This document shows positions 43,439-51,610 of a stretch of 64,000 bases of DNA, piece after piece. The translations under genes were made by a program, and so were the position numbers. Source of the DNA: JACVRW01 sp963734365 (GTDB lineage Bacteria > Actinomycetota > Thermoleophilia > Solirubrobacterales > Thermoleophilaceae); assembly GCA_963734365.1 (NCBI GenBank), contig CAVTGV010000004.1, positions 372,001 through 436,000 on the forward strand. The letters are read 5' to 3'. Every line of letters begins with the position of its first letter. Position 1 is the first letter of the stretch. The notes below the pieces were generated by a model that was given only the letters and a program-made list of their open reading frames with translations, searched no databases and was not told where the DNA came from.

Positions 43439-43468
43439 GGCGCCGGCGGAAGCCTCATAGGGCTCAGG

Positions 43469-44077
43469 GTGGCGCGTAGCAAGGAGAAGAGCACCCGCGG
43501 ATCGCTGATCGAGTTGGTCACGATCGTGGTGGTCGCTCTCGGCCTGGCGCTCGGGATCCAGGCCTTTCTCGTCAAGCCGTTCCGCATTCCAAGCGAGTCG
43601 ATGGTGCCCACCCTCGAGATCGGCCAGCGCGTGCTGGTCGACCGCGTGAGCTTCCGCTTCAGCGACCCGGATCGCGGCGACATCATCGTCTTCAAGCCTC
43701 CCGCCGGGGCCGACACCAACACCTGCGGCGTGCGCCATCCGTCCGACACGTCCTGCCCCGAGCCCACCAAGGAGCGCTCGGACACGAACTTCATCAAGCG
43801 CGTGGTGGGCCTCCCCGGCGATCGCCTCAGGGTCGTGGACGGCGCGGCGTACATCAACGGGCGCCGGCAGAAGGAGGACTTCGCCCGCCTCGACGCCAAC
43901 TGCGGGATCTGCAACCTGCCCGGGGAGATCACCATCCCCGAGGGCCACTACTTCATGATGGGCGACAACCGGGGCGAGTCGGCGGACAGCCGCGAATGGG
44001 GTCCGATCCCCAAGAAGTGGATCATCGGGAAGGCCTTCATGACGTACTGGCCGCCCGGGCGCATCGGTCTGCTCTAG
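43469..44077 (+). CDS. lepB: signal peptidase I
   Basis: A 202-residue serine protease that removes signal peptides outside the membrane. A single N-terminal membrane helix (about 12-33) is followed by box B with the catalytic Ser (FRIPSESMVPTL, about residue 43), box D with the general-base Lys (NFIKRVVGLPGD) and box E (GDNRGESADSREWG). A ~25-residue insert with two Cys (CGVRHPSDTSC) and another Cys pair near CGICN could form disulfides. The GTG 43469 start follows 30 bp after rplS. Confidence 0.94.
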   Translation: MARSKEKSTRGSLIELVTIVVVALGLALGIQAFLVKPFRIPSESMVPTLEIGQRVLVDRVSFRFSDPDRGDIIVFKPPAGADTNTCGVRHPSDTSCPEPTKERSDTNFIKRVVGLPGDRLRVVDGAAYINGRRQKEDFARLDANCGICNLPGEITIPEGHYFMMGDNRGESADSREWGPIPKKWIIGKAFMTYWPPGRIGLL

Positions 44078-44189
44078 CCCGCCCACGGGCCCGCGCCGAA
44101 CGGGTCGAGCATCCCGCTCTCCAGCGGGGCCCCCGGTGAGAAAACCAGCGCGAACCTCCCCCGATCCTCTCTTCCGCCGTGCCCCGGCC

Positions 44190-44195
44190 TATTAT
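44190..44195 (+). promoter_or_regulatory. -10 box (TATTAT), 8 nt before GTG of rnhB
   Basis: TATTAT is the closest match to TATAAT in the window and ends 8 nt before the GTG at 44204. It supports the long N-terminal form of RNase HII and a leaderless mRNA. Confidence 0.7.
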
Positions 44196-44203
44196 CGCCG
44201 CAC

Positions 44204-44965
44204 GTGGGGAGCCCGGAGCCTGCCGACACGACGCCACCCCAGCCGCCCCGTCCCGGGTCCGCGGCCGGGCGTGACCACTCCGTGCCGAGGTCGAGCCGCC
44301 GTCGCGCTCGGCTCAAGCGCCGCACCGGCACCGGCAGACGCCTGTTCGCCTTCGATAGAGAGCTTGGCTGCCGCTATGTCGCGGGCGCCGACGAGGCCGG
44401 GCGGGGCTCGCTGGCGGGCCCGCTCGTCGCGGCCGCAGTGCTCTTCGACCTCGAACGGCTGACGCTGTCCGACCGTCGCGCGCTGTCCAAGCTCAACGAC
44501 TCCAAGCAACACACGGCCGAGGCCCGCGAGGAGCTCTACCCGCTGGTGATGCGGGCCGCGGCGCGCTCGGTGATCGTCACGCGCTGCGTGCGCGGCATCG
44601 ACGCCCGCGGGCTTCACAACACCAATCTGGAGGCCCTGCGCACCGCTCTGCTCGGCGTGGCCAAGGAGGGCTCGATCTGCCTGGTGGACGGCTTCAACGT
44701 GCCGGCCTTCGGATTCGAGCAGCGTGCGGTGATCGACGGCGACTGCCGCAGCGCCGCCATTGCGGCGGCCTCCGTGCTCGCGAAGGTGAGCCGCGATCGC
44801 TACATGCGGCGCGCGGCCGAGCGCCACCCCGACTGGGACTTCGAGACGAACGTGGGCTACTCCACGCCCGAGCATCGCGCCGCGATCCGCCAGAACGGCA
44901 TCTCGCCGCTGCACCGGATGTCGTTCCAGTCGATCGCGTACACGCAGCTCGCGCTCGAGGGCTAG
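44204..44965 (+). CDS. rnhB: ribonuclease HII
   Basis: A 253-residue enzyme that nicks RNA in RNA-DNA hybrids. The catalytic Asp-Glu is in GADEAGRGSLAGP (about 63). The third acidic residue is in CLVDGFNVP, and ADRxS-type SAAIAAASVLAKVSRD follows, then GYSTPEHRAAI. It has a ~55-residue Pro/Arg-rich N-terminal extension. The GTG 44204 start is supported by TATTAT at 44190-44195, 8 nt upstream, the best -10 match in the window. A later start would remove the extension but has no such signal. Confidence 0.93.
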   Translation: MGSPEPADTTPPQPPRPGSAAGRDHSVPRSSRRRARLKRRTGTGRRLFAFDRELGCRYVAGADEAGRGSLAGPLVAAAVLFDLERLTLSDRRALSKLNDSKQHTAEAREELYPLVMRAAARSVIVTRCVRGIDARGLHNTNLEALRTALLGVAKEGSICLVDGFNVPAFGFEQRAVIDGDCRSAAIAAASVLAKVSRDRYMRRAAERHPDWDFETNVGYSTPEHRAAIRQNGISPLHRMSFQSIAYTQLALEG

Positions 44966-44992
44966 CGGGCGCCCGCTGCGGGGGGCGGGGGC

Positions 44993-45412
44993 TCAAAACG
45001 CCCCCTCGACATGCTCGAGCTCCACGATCCGGCCGTCCTGGTCGACGCAGATGCCGATCGCGTCGAACCTGATCTCCGGAGGAGCGGGCCCCTCGCGGGA
45101 GGCCGCGGTGAGCCACGCCCGGGCCATGGTCCGGACCTGGCGCCGTTTGCGAGGGCCGACGGCGGCGAGCGGTCCCAACGGGCCCAGCGCTCCGGGCCGT
45201 GCGCTGGTGGCGCGCTGGCTCCGTACCAGGCGCGTCTTGACCTCGCAGAAGACGAGGAAGCGCTTGTCGCGGGCCACCAGATCGATCTCCCCGAGGCGGG
45301 TACGGAAGTTGCGGTCGATCACCACCAGCCCGCGCGCCTCGAGGTGCTCGGACGCGAGGCGCTCGCCCAGTCGGCCCAGCCTGCGGCGCGGATCCCCCGA
45401 AGCCGTCACCAC
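44993..45412 (-). CDS. yraN: YraN/UPF0102 family protein
   Basis: A 139-residue protein with an endonuclease-like PD-(D/E)XK core: GRLGERLASEHLEARGL, FRTRLGEIDLVARD and FLVFCEVKTR give the E-x(n)-D-x(n)-E-x-K pattern. A longer variable insert (about 65-90) is rich in Gly/Pro/Leu. YraN is commonly encoded between rnhB and dprA/comM. It overlaps dprA by 7 nt and converges on rnhB with a 27-bp gap. Confidence 0.9.
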   Translation of the reverse strand: MVTASGDPRRRLGRLGERLASEHLEARGLVVIDRNFRTRLGEIDLVARDKRFLVFCEVKTRLVRSQRATSARPGALGPLGPLAAVGPRKRRQVRTMARAWLTAASREGPAPPEIRFDAIGICVDQDGRIVELEHVEGAF

Positions 45413-46506
45413 GCAGCGCGCTCCCAGCCACCCAGGTCGCGGCGGACCAGGTAGCCGTCGGACTCGAGACGGCCGAGCGCCGCACGTACGTCGGCGACCG
45501 CAAGACCCGTGGCGTCAGCAACGGCTTCCACCGAAGCGGACCGCTCGACCTCGCCGAGTACCGAGCGCAGCAGAGCGTCTGCCGGCTCCGCCGGGCGCGC
45601 CGAGATCGGCACGGGCTCGCGCGCGCCGACTCCGAACAGCTCGTCCAGCACGTCCCGGGTGTCCGTGACCGGGACGGCGCCGTCGCGCAGCAGGCCATTG
45701 GTGCCCCGCGCGACCGACGAGGTGACCCGGCCGGGCACGGCGGCCACCGAGCGACCGAGGTCCTTGGCGAACTCCGAGGTGATCAGGCTGCCGCTGGGCT
45801 GCGCGGCTTCGACCACCACGGTCAGCTGGGCGAGCGCGGCCATTATCCGGTTTCGAGCGGGGAAGCTCCACAGGTACGGCTCGGTGCCCGGCGGCAGCTC
45901 CGAGAGGACCATCCCGGCCTCGCGCACGCGCTGGTGGAGGCTGCGGTGACGCCGCGGGTATACGACGTCCGGCCCGCAGGCGAGCACCGCGATCGGCAGG
46001 CCACCGCCGTCGAGACAGCCGCGGTGGGCAGTCCCGTCGATGCCCAGGGCGAGGCCGCTGACCACCGGCACCCCAGCGGCGCCGAGGCCACGGCCGAGCG
46101 CGTACGCGACCTCCGTGCCGTAGGGGCTGGCTCGTCTCGTGCCCACCAGCGCAACCGCGGGCTCGCAGCCGAGCGCCGACAGGGCGTCCTGCCGGCCGAC
46201 GCCGAACAGGATGGCCGGCGCGTCGCCGAGCTCGAGCAGAGGGGAGGGGTAGGCGTCCGCGTGGTGACAGACGGCCGTGATGCCGGCGCGCGACAGCGAC
46301 CGGCGCTCGGCCTCGCCGTCGAAGGCGTCGAGGAACGCGAGAGCCTGCTCCACCCGCCGCCCGGCCGCCGCGGCCACCAACTGCTCGTCGCTGAGACTGA
46401 GCAGGCTGGCGACCCGTGACCGGCGCTGAAGCAGGCCGGCGATACGGGGCGCGAGGTGGGCCAGCAGGAAGCCCCGGCGCAGGCATGGCTCGCAGCTGTC
46501 GATCAC
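45406..46506 (-). CDS. dprA: DNA processing protein DprA
   Basis: A 366-residue protein. DprA binds single-stranded DNA and loads RecA during natural transformation. A helical N-terminal part precedes the extended Rossmann fold, with ALVGTRRASPYG, VSGLALGIDGTAHRG, and the PARNRIMAAL and EAAQPSGSLIT segments. The C-terminal ~65 residues are a winged helix (DVRAALGRLESDGYLVRR). It lies between yraN and comM on the minus strand with 4-7 nt overlaps, so the three genes form one unit. Confidence 0.93.
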   Translation of the reverse strand: MIDSCEPCLRRGFLLAHLAPRIAGLLQRRSRVASLLSLSDEQLVAAAAGRRVEQALAFLDAFDGEAERRSLSRAGITAVCHHADAYPSPLLELGDAPAILFGVGRQDALSALGCEPAVALVGTRRASPYGTEVAYALGRGLGAAGVPVVSGLALGIDGTAHRGCLDGGGLPIAVLACGPDVVYPRRHRSLHQRVREAGMVLSELPPGTEPYLWSFPARNRIMAALAQLTVVVEAAQPSGSLITSEFAKDLGRSVAAVPGRVTSSVARGTNGLLRDGAVPVTDTRDVLDELFGVGAREPVPISARPAEPADALLRSVLGEVERSASVEAVADATGLAVADVRAALGRLESDGYLVRRDLGGWERAAW

Positions 46507-48023
46507 GCCGCCACCCGCTCCCAGCCGTCGAGGCGGTAGGAGAGCGCCTCGTCGAGATCGCGTGTCTGGACCTGATCGCGGCCGTCCAGGTCGGCGACGG
46601 TGCGCGCCACGCGCAGGACGCGGTCGTGCCCGCGTCCGCTGAGGTCGAGCTGCGTCCGGATCTCCAGTAGGCGCTCGAGCAGGTCGGAGTCGAGCGGGAC
46701 CTGGCGGCGGGTCATGCGCCCGTCCATGTCGCCGTTGCAGAGGGCGCCGCTGCCGAGCAGCCGCTCGCGCTGGCGCTCACGCGCCACGAGCACGCGCTCG
46801 CGCACCTGCTCCGTTGGTGTGCGTCTGCGCTGATCGGAGCTCACGAGCTCGATCGCCGGCACGGCCTCGACCTGGCAGATGAGGTCGATCCGGTCCACGA
46901 GCGGACCGCTCAGCCGGCGCTGGTAGCGCCCGAGCTCGACCGACGTGCAGGTGCAGTCCCCGTCCGGACGCGCACACGGGCAGCGGTTGCAGGCCGCGAC
47001 AACCATCGCATTGGCAGGGAACTCGAGCGTCCGCTGCCCGCGCATGATCTCGACTCGCCCCTCCTCGAGAGGCTGCCGGAGCGCATCGACGGCCGCGCGG
47101 CCGAACTCGGGGAGCTCGTCGAGGAACAGCACGCCCCGGTGGGCGAGCGTGATCTCGCCCGGCCGCGGCGTGGCCCCTCCACCCACGAGTCCCTGAGCGG
47201 AGATGGTGTGGTGGGGCGCGCGAAAGGGGCGCTCGCCGGCCAGGCGCCCCGCGCCCACACCGGCCACGCTGTGCATCTGAGTGATCTCGAGCGCCTCCTC
47301 GAACGTGGGCGGGGGCAGGATCCCCGGCAGCCTCCGCGCGAGCATCGTCTTACCGGCGCCCGGCGGTCCGACCATCAGGAGGTTGTGCCCTCCGGCTGCG
47401 GCCAGCTCCAGAGCGCGCTTGGCATCCTCCTGGCCGCGCACGTCCGCGAGGTCGAGCGTCCGGCTCGGCTCCACAGGCGGCGGAACCGAGGCCTCGACCG
47501 GGGCGGGCTCCCAGCGATCGTGCAGCATCTCCGCCAGCAGTGCGAGCGTGGGTATCGCGGCCACGCCGACGCCCTCGACCAGCGCGGCCTCCGCACCGTT
47601 CGCAAGCGGGACGAGAAGCCTCGCGTACCCGGCTCCCCGGGCGCCGAGCGCGGCCGCCAACGCGCCCCGCACCGGGCGGATCTCCCCGCTCAGCGATAGC
47701 TCGCCCACCAGCGCGCAGTCCGCCAGCGCCTCTCCGGGGACCTGGCCGCTGGCCGCCAGCACCCCGACGGCGATCGCCATGTCGAAGCTCGGCCCCGCCT
47801 TGCGGACGTGGGCGGGAGCCAGGTTGACGGTGATCCTCTGGCCGGGGAACTCCAGGCCCGAGTTGAGCAGGGCCGCGCGCACCCGCTCGCGCGACTCCCG
47901 GATGGCGCGGTCGGGCAGCCCGACGAGAGTGAACGTGGGCAGCCCGCGGCGCACGTCGACCTCGACCGTGACCTCGTGGCTCTTGACCCCCTCGAGGGCG
48001 AACGTGGCGACCGCGGCGAGCAC
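46503..48023 (-). CDS. comM: ComM/YifB family Mg-chelatase-like AAA+ ATPase
   Basis: About 506 residues. An N-terminal lon-like/ChlI domain (EVDVRRGLPTFTLVGLPDRAIRES) is followed by the AAA+ core with Walker A GPPGAGKTMLARRLPG, FRAPHHTIS, Walker B GVLFLDELPEF and a four-Cys insert (CNRCPCARPDGDCTC). The C-terminal Mg_chelatase_C domain follows. In Gram-negatives ComM is a branch-migration helicase in transformation. I start at GTG 48023 because TAGCGT lies 7 nt upstream; the frame is open to GTG 48062. It is divergent from thiD with about 100 bp between the starts. Confidence 0.92.
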   Translation of the reverse strand: MLAAVATFALEGVKSHEVTVEVDVRRGLPTFTLVGLPDRAIRESRERVRAALLNSGLEFPGQRITVNLAPAHVRKAGPSFDMAIAVGVLAASGQVPGEALADCALVGELSLSGEIRPVRGALAAALGARGAGYARLLVPLANGAEAALVEGVGVAAIPTLALLAEMLHDRWEPAPVEASVPPPVEPSRTLDLADVRGQEDAKRALELAAAGGHNLLMVGPPGAGKTMLARRLPGILPPPTFEEALEITQMHSVAGVGAGRLAGERPFRAPHHTISAQGLVGGGATPRPGEITLAHRGVLFLDELPEFGRAAVDALRQPLEEGRVEIMRGQRTLEFPANAMVVAACNRCPCARPDGDCTCTSVELGRYQRRLSGPLVDRIDLICQVEAVPAIELVSSDQRRRTPTEQVRERVLVARERQRERLLGSGALCNGDMDGRMTRRQVPLDSDLLERLLEIRTQLDLSGRGHDRVLRVARTVADLDGRDQVQTRDLDEALSYRLDGWERVAA

Positions 48024-48030
48024 GACCGGC

Positions 48031-48036
48031 ACGCTA
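48031..48036 (-). promoter_or_regulatory. -10 box (TAGCGT), 7 nt before GTG of comM
   Basis: TAGCGT on the minus strand with 7 nt to GTG 48023. It would drive the comM-dprA-yraN unit and argues against the upstream GTG at 48062. Confidence 0.55.
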
Positions 48037-48108
48037 GGCCGAGGCGGCGCACACGTGGGCACGCTCGCGTGACGATTCGAGCACGGCCGTGTTACAACCG
48101 AGCCCGCC

Positions 48109-48114
48109 TATCCT
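48109..48114 (+). promoter_or_regulatory. -10 box (TATCCT), 8 nt before ATG of thiD
   Basis: TATCCT ends 8 nt before the ATG at 48123. No TPP riboswitch features were recognised in the ~100 bp upstream. Confidence 0.6.
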
Positions 48115-48122
48115 GGCGGGCG

Positions 48123-48914
48123 ATGGCCCCCCAGCGCGTCCCGACGGTCCTCGCCATCGCCGGCTCCGACTCCGGCGGCGGTGCCGGCATCCAGGCGGAC
48201 CTCAAGGCCATCGCGAGATGCGGGGCTCACGGCATGACGGCCGTGACCGCCGTGACCGCCCAGAACACCGTGGGGGTGACCGGCGTCTACCCGCTTCCGC
48301 CCGAAGCCATCGTGGAACAGGTGCGGGCGGTGGCCGACGACATCGGCGTCGACGCCGTGAAGATCGGCATGCTCGGCACGGCTGAGACGATCGGAGCGGT
48401 CAGCCGGGCGCTCGACCTCGTCCCCGCTGCGCCGGTGGTGCTCGACCCGGTGATGATCGCCGAGAGCGGCACCCGGCTCTTGGACGAGGACGCCCTCGAC
48501 GCGCTGCGCACGACACTCCTGCCGCGGGTGGCGGTGACGACCCCGAATCTGCCCGAGGCGATGATCCTGGCGGGTGCCGAGTACAACGACGTGGAGGAGC
48601 TCGCCCGCGCCATCCACGCCCTGGGCCCCGGCGCCGTGGTGGTCACGGGCGGGCACCGGGAGACGGCCAGTGACCTGTTCTTCGACGGCGATCGCGCGGT
48701 CGAGATCCAGGGTGAAAGGCATCCCGACGGGGCCGCCCACGGCTCGGGCTGCACCCACTCGTCGGCGCTCGCCGCCGCGCTCGCGCACGGGGCCGACCCG
48801 CTGGAGGCCGCCCGGCGGGCAAAGCTCGTGGCCGCCGAGGCGGTACGTGACGGCCTCCGCGGGCTCGGCGCGGGCGCGGGCCCGGTCGACGTGTTCGGAC
48901 TCTCGCGTCGCTGA
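48123..48914 (+). CDS. thiD: hydroxymethylpyrimidine / phosphomethylpyrimidine kinase ThiD
   Basis: A 263-residue ribokinase-fold enzyme that phosphorylates HMP twice for thiamine synthesis. AIAGSDSGGGAGIQADLKAI at the N-terminus, TAVTAQNTVGV, VLDPVMIAESG, TPNLPEA and the C-terminal HGSGCTHSSALAAALA (anion hole and catalytic Asp region; the family motif is GTGC) are typical. No other thiamine gene is near. ATG 48123 lies 8 nt after TATCCT. No TPP riboswitch was recognised in the ~100 bp upstream. Confidence 0.93.
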   Translation: MAPQRVPTVLAIAGSDSGGGAGIQADLKAIARCGAHGMTAVTAVTAQNTVGVTGVYPLPPEAIVEQVRAVADDIGVDAVKIGMLGTAETIGAVSRALDLVPAAPVVLDPVMIAESGTRLLDEDALDALRTTLLPRVAVTTPNLPEAMILAGAEYNDVEELARAIHALGPGAVVVTGGHRETASDLFFDGDRAVEIQGERHPDGAAHGSGCTHSSALAAALAHGADPLEAARRAKLVAAEAVRDGLRGLGAGAGPVDVFGLSRR

Positions 48915-48959
48915 GCGCGGGCGCAAGCGCCAAACAGCGGGCTCACCGCGGCCGCGTGA

Positions 48960-48965
48960 CATAAT
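48960..48965 (+). promoter_or_regulatory. possible -10 box (CATAAT) for the two orphan genes
   Basis: CATAAT in the 126-bp gap after thiD. A start about 7 nt later would give a leader of about 65 nt before ATG 49041. Confidence 0.4.
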
Positions 48966-49040
48966 CGTCGGAGGTCGCCGTTCGAGGCTGCCGGACGCCG
49001 TCGCACAAGTTCACGGGAGAGATCGATCAAGTTCCTGCGC

Positions 49041-49274
49041 ATGAAGCCCGGTCATGGAGAGGTCCTCCTCGCCGAGGGGGACCCCAGCCTGGAGGCCGAC
49101 GAGGAGCGCCTGGTGGAGGAGTTCCGCCGCCAGCTCGACGAGGGCATGTGGGCCGCGGTGCCCACCACGAACTCCGGCAGCGGCCGGCGTGAGGCGCAGA
49201 TGGTCAGGGACTACGCGGACATCCCGCTCGAGGCCGAGCGTGTGATCTTCTTCCCGCGCGCGTCCGGGGGCTGA
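49041..49274 (+). CDS. small protein of unknown function
   Basis: A 77-residue, acidic, soluble protein (MKPGHGEVLLAEGDPSLE ... IFFPRASGG). It has one predicted helix (EADEERLVEEFRRQLDE) flanked by short strands. I recognise no family. CATAAT at 48960-48965 is a likely -10 box. The GGGAGA at 49015-49020 is too far (20 nt) from ATG 49041 to be its ribosome binding site. It would fit an ATC at 49026 (giving xKFLRMKPGHGE), so a non-standard start is possible. It lies 12 nt before the next orphan, and the two are probably co-transcribed. Confidence 0.55.
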   Translation: MKPGHGEVLLAEGDPSLEADEERLVEEFRRQLDEGMWAAVPTTNSGSGRREAQMVRDYADIPLEAERVIFFPRASGG

Positions 49275-49286
49275 GGAGCCGGCGCC

Positions 49287-49901
49287 TTGGTGTTCGCGCT
49301 CCTGGCACTGGCGCTGATCGCCATGGTGCTCGCGGCCCCGATGATCGGGAAGGCCGCCAAGGACTGGCGCCGGCGCCGGAGCGCCGACCGGCCCGATGGC
49401 CGGGGGCCCCTCGAGCTCGGCCTGTACGACCCCGGTCGTGAGCGTCGCGCCGAGCAACGCGCCCGCGAGCTGTTGCGCTCGTGCGTGAACGACGAGGAGT
49501 GGGGGATGTACCGCGACCTCGGCTTCATCAGGGTGGGCGGAAAGCACGCCCGGCGGGAGTCGGACAAGCGCAACGAGCGCAGTGGGTACGCCTACCTGGT
49601 CTACCCGCACAAGCCGATCGTGGCCTACGTGCCTGGCAGCGGGCAGCTGCTCAGCGAGTACTGCGTCGAGTTCCCGGATCTGGGCGGCGCCGGCGGTCGG
49701 CATCGCCTGCCCGCCTCGGACGACGTGCTCGCCAAGTGGATGGCTCTCACCTCGGACGAGGACCGCGTGATCAGGCGAGCCAACATGAACCTGATCGGCC
49801 GCCAGCACGACCCGGCGCGCATCCGCCGGGACCTGTGGCGCCTCGCCGAATGGGAGCGCCGCCGGGGTCCGCGCTCCCAGCTCGAGCAAAAAAGCCAGTG
49901 A
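49287..49901 (+). CDS. membrane-anchored protein of unknown function
   Basis: A 204-residue protein with a TTG start. One N-terminal membrane helix (FALLALALIAMVLAAPMIG) is followed by an Arg-rich segment and a soluble cytoplasmic domain. The domain has LLRSCVNDEEWGMYRDLGFIRV, a YAYLVYPHKPIVAYV strand pair and WMALTSDEDRVIRRANMNLIG near the end. I do not recognise the domain. It lies directly after the 77-residue orphan and 32 bp before ilvD. Confidence 0.65.
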   Translation: MVFALLALALIAMVLAAPMIGKAAKDWRRRRSADRPDGRGPLELGLYDPGRERRAEQRARELLRSCVNDEEWGMYRDLGFIRVGGKHARRESDKRNERSGYAYLVYPHKPIVAYVPGSGQLLSEYCVEFPDLGGAGGRHRLPASDDVLAKWMALTSDEDRVIRRANMNLIGRQHDPARIRRDLWRLAEWERRRGPRSQLEQKSQ

Positions 49902-49933
49902 TATGGCGAGAGCCGCAGACACCGTCTGCTCGC

Positions 49934-51610
49934 ATGACGGGCGACAACCGCAGTCGCAGCCGGGTCCTCCTGGACGGACCGGACAGAGCCGCGGCCCGCG
50001 CCCAGCTCAAGGGTGTGGGCTTCGACGACGAGGCTCTGCAGCGGCCCATCGTCGGCGTGGCCAACACCTGGACCGAGACGATGCCCTGCAACTTCCACCT
50101 GCGCCGTCTGGCCGAACGCGTGAAGGACGGGGTGAGGGCCGCGGGCGGGACGCCGATGGAGTTCAACACCGTCGCGATCTCGGACGGAATCACCATGGGC
50201 ACAGAGGGCATGCGTTCCTCGCTCGTGAGCCGGGAGGTGATCGCCGATTCGATCGAGCTCGTCGCGCGCGGCCACATGTTCGACGCGCTGGTCACGATGT
50301 CGGCCTGCGACAAGACGATCCCCGGATGCGTGATGGCGCTCGCCCGGCTGTCCGACGTGCCCGGCCTGATGCTCTACGGGGGCTCGATCGCGCCGGGTCG
50401 CTGGCGCGGCAAGGACGTGACGATCCAGGAGGTGTTCGAGGGCATCGGCGCGCATGCGGCGGGTGACCTGTCGGACGAGGATCTGCTCGATCTCGAGAAC
50501 CACGCCAGCCCGGGCGCGGGCGCCTGCGGCGGGCAGTTCACGGCCAACACGATGGCCATGGCCTTCGAGGTGCTCGGCATCTCACCCACCGGCAGCTCGA
50601 TGGTGCCGGCGGAGGACGGCAAGAAGGGCCAGGTGGCCGAGGACTGCGGGCGGCTGGTGGTCGAGATGCTCGACCGGGGCATCACCCCGGCTCAGGTGAT
50701 CACCCGCGAGTCGCTCGAGAACGCGATCGCGGCCGGCGCGATGTCGGGCGGCTCCACCAACCTCGTGCTGCACCTGCTTGCCGTGGCCCACGAGGCGGGC
50801 GTCGAGCTCTCGATCGAGGACTTCGACCGCATCGCCTGGGACACGCCGCTGCTGTGCGATCTCAAGCCCGGTGGCCGCTACGTGGCCACCGATCTTTACC
50901 GCGCCGGTGGCGTGCCGGTGGTGATCCAGCGCCTCCAGGAGGCCGGCCTGCTCCACGACGGGCAGCCCACGGTCACCGGCCAGACGATCGGTGAGGTGGC
51001 GGCCGCGGCCGAGGAGACCGAGGGTCAGGACGTTGTCCGCCCGCTGTCCAATCCGCTGAAGCCCAACGGCGGATTCGCGATCCTGCGCGGCAACCTGTCG
51101 CCGGACGGGTGCGTGGTCAAGCTCTCGGGGCACGACCGCACCGAGCACCGCGGCCCCGCCCGCGTGTTCGAGAGTGAGGAGGATGCCTTCGCGGCCGTGA
51201 TGGAGAAGTCGATCCAGCCCGGCGAGGTGGTGGTGATCCGCAACGAGGGCCCGAGCGGCGGCCCCGGCATGCGCGAGATGCTGCACGTGACCGCCGCCAT
51301 CGTGGGTGAGGGGCTGGGCGACTCCGTGGCGCTGCTCACCGACGGGCGCTTCTCGGGCGCCACCCACGGCTTCATGGCCGGTCACGTGGCGCCGGAGGCC
51401 CGTCACGGCGGCCCGATCGCCGCTGTGCGGGACGGCGACACGATCGTCTTCGACGTGGCCGCCCGCGAGCTGAACGTCGAGCTCTCCGACGAGGAGCTGG
51501 CCGCCCGCCTGGCGGAGTGGGAGAACCCACCGGCCAAGTACTCGAGCGGAGTGCTCGGCAAGTACGCCAAGCACGTGGGCTCGGCGGCGCAGGGCGCGGT
51601 CACGAGCTAG
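49934..51610 (+). CDS. ilvD: dihydroxy-acid dehydratase IlvD
   Basis: A 558-residue Fe-S enzyme of branched-chain amino acid synthesis (dihydroxy-isovalerate to 2-keto-isovalerate). The cluster cysteines are visible in TMPCNFH (Cys52), SACDKTIPGC and GACGGQFTANTM. LTDGRFSGATHGF and HVAPEA near the C-terminus are family hallmarks. ATG 49934 gives the usual N-terminus. Longer frames upstream run through the previous gene. The last 11 bp overlap the end of the convergent PH-domain gene. Confidence 0.95.
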   Translation: MTGDNRSRSRVLLDGPDRAAARAQLKGVGFDDEALQRPIVGVANTWTETMPCNFHLRRLAERVKDGVRAAGGTPMEFNTVAISDGITMGTEGMRSSLVSREVIADSIELVARGHMFDALVTMSACDKTIPGCVMALARLSDVPGLMLYGGSIAPGRWRGKDVTIQEVFEGIGAHAAGDLSDEDLLDLENHASPGAGACGGQFTANTMAMAFEVLGISPTGSSMVPAEDGKKGQVAEDCGRLVVEMLDRGITPAQVITRESLENAIAAGAMSGGSTNLVLHLLAVAHEAGVELSIEDFDRIAWDTPLLCDLKPGGRYVATDLYRAGGVPVVIQRLQEAGLLHDGQPTVTGQTIGEVAAAAEETEGQDVVRPLSNPLKPNGGFAILRGNLSPDGCVVKLSGHDRTEHRGPARVFESEEDAFAAVMEKSIQPGEVVVIRNEGPSGGPGMREMLHVTAAIVGEGLGDSVALLTDGRFSGATHGFMAGHVAPEARHGGPIAAVRDGDTIVFDVAARELNVELSDEELAARLAEWENPPAKYSSGVLGKYAKHVGSAAQGAVTS

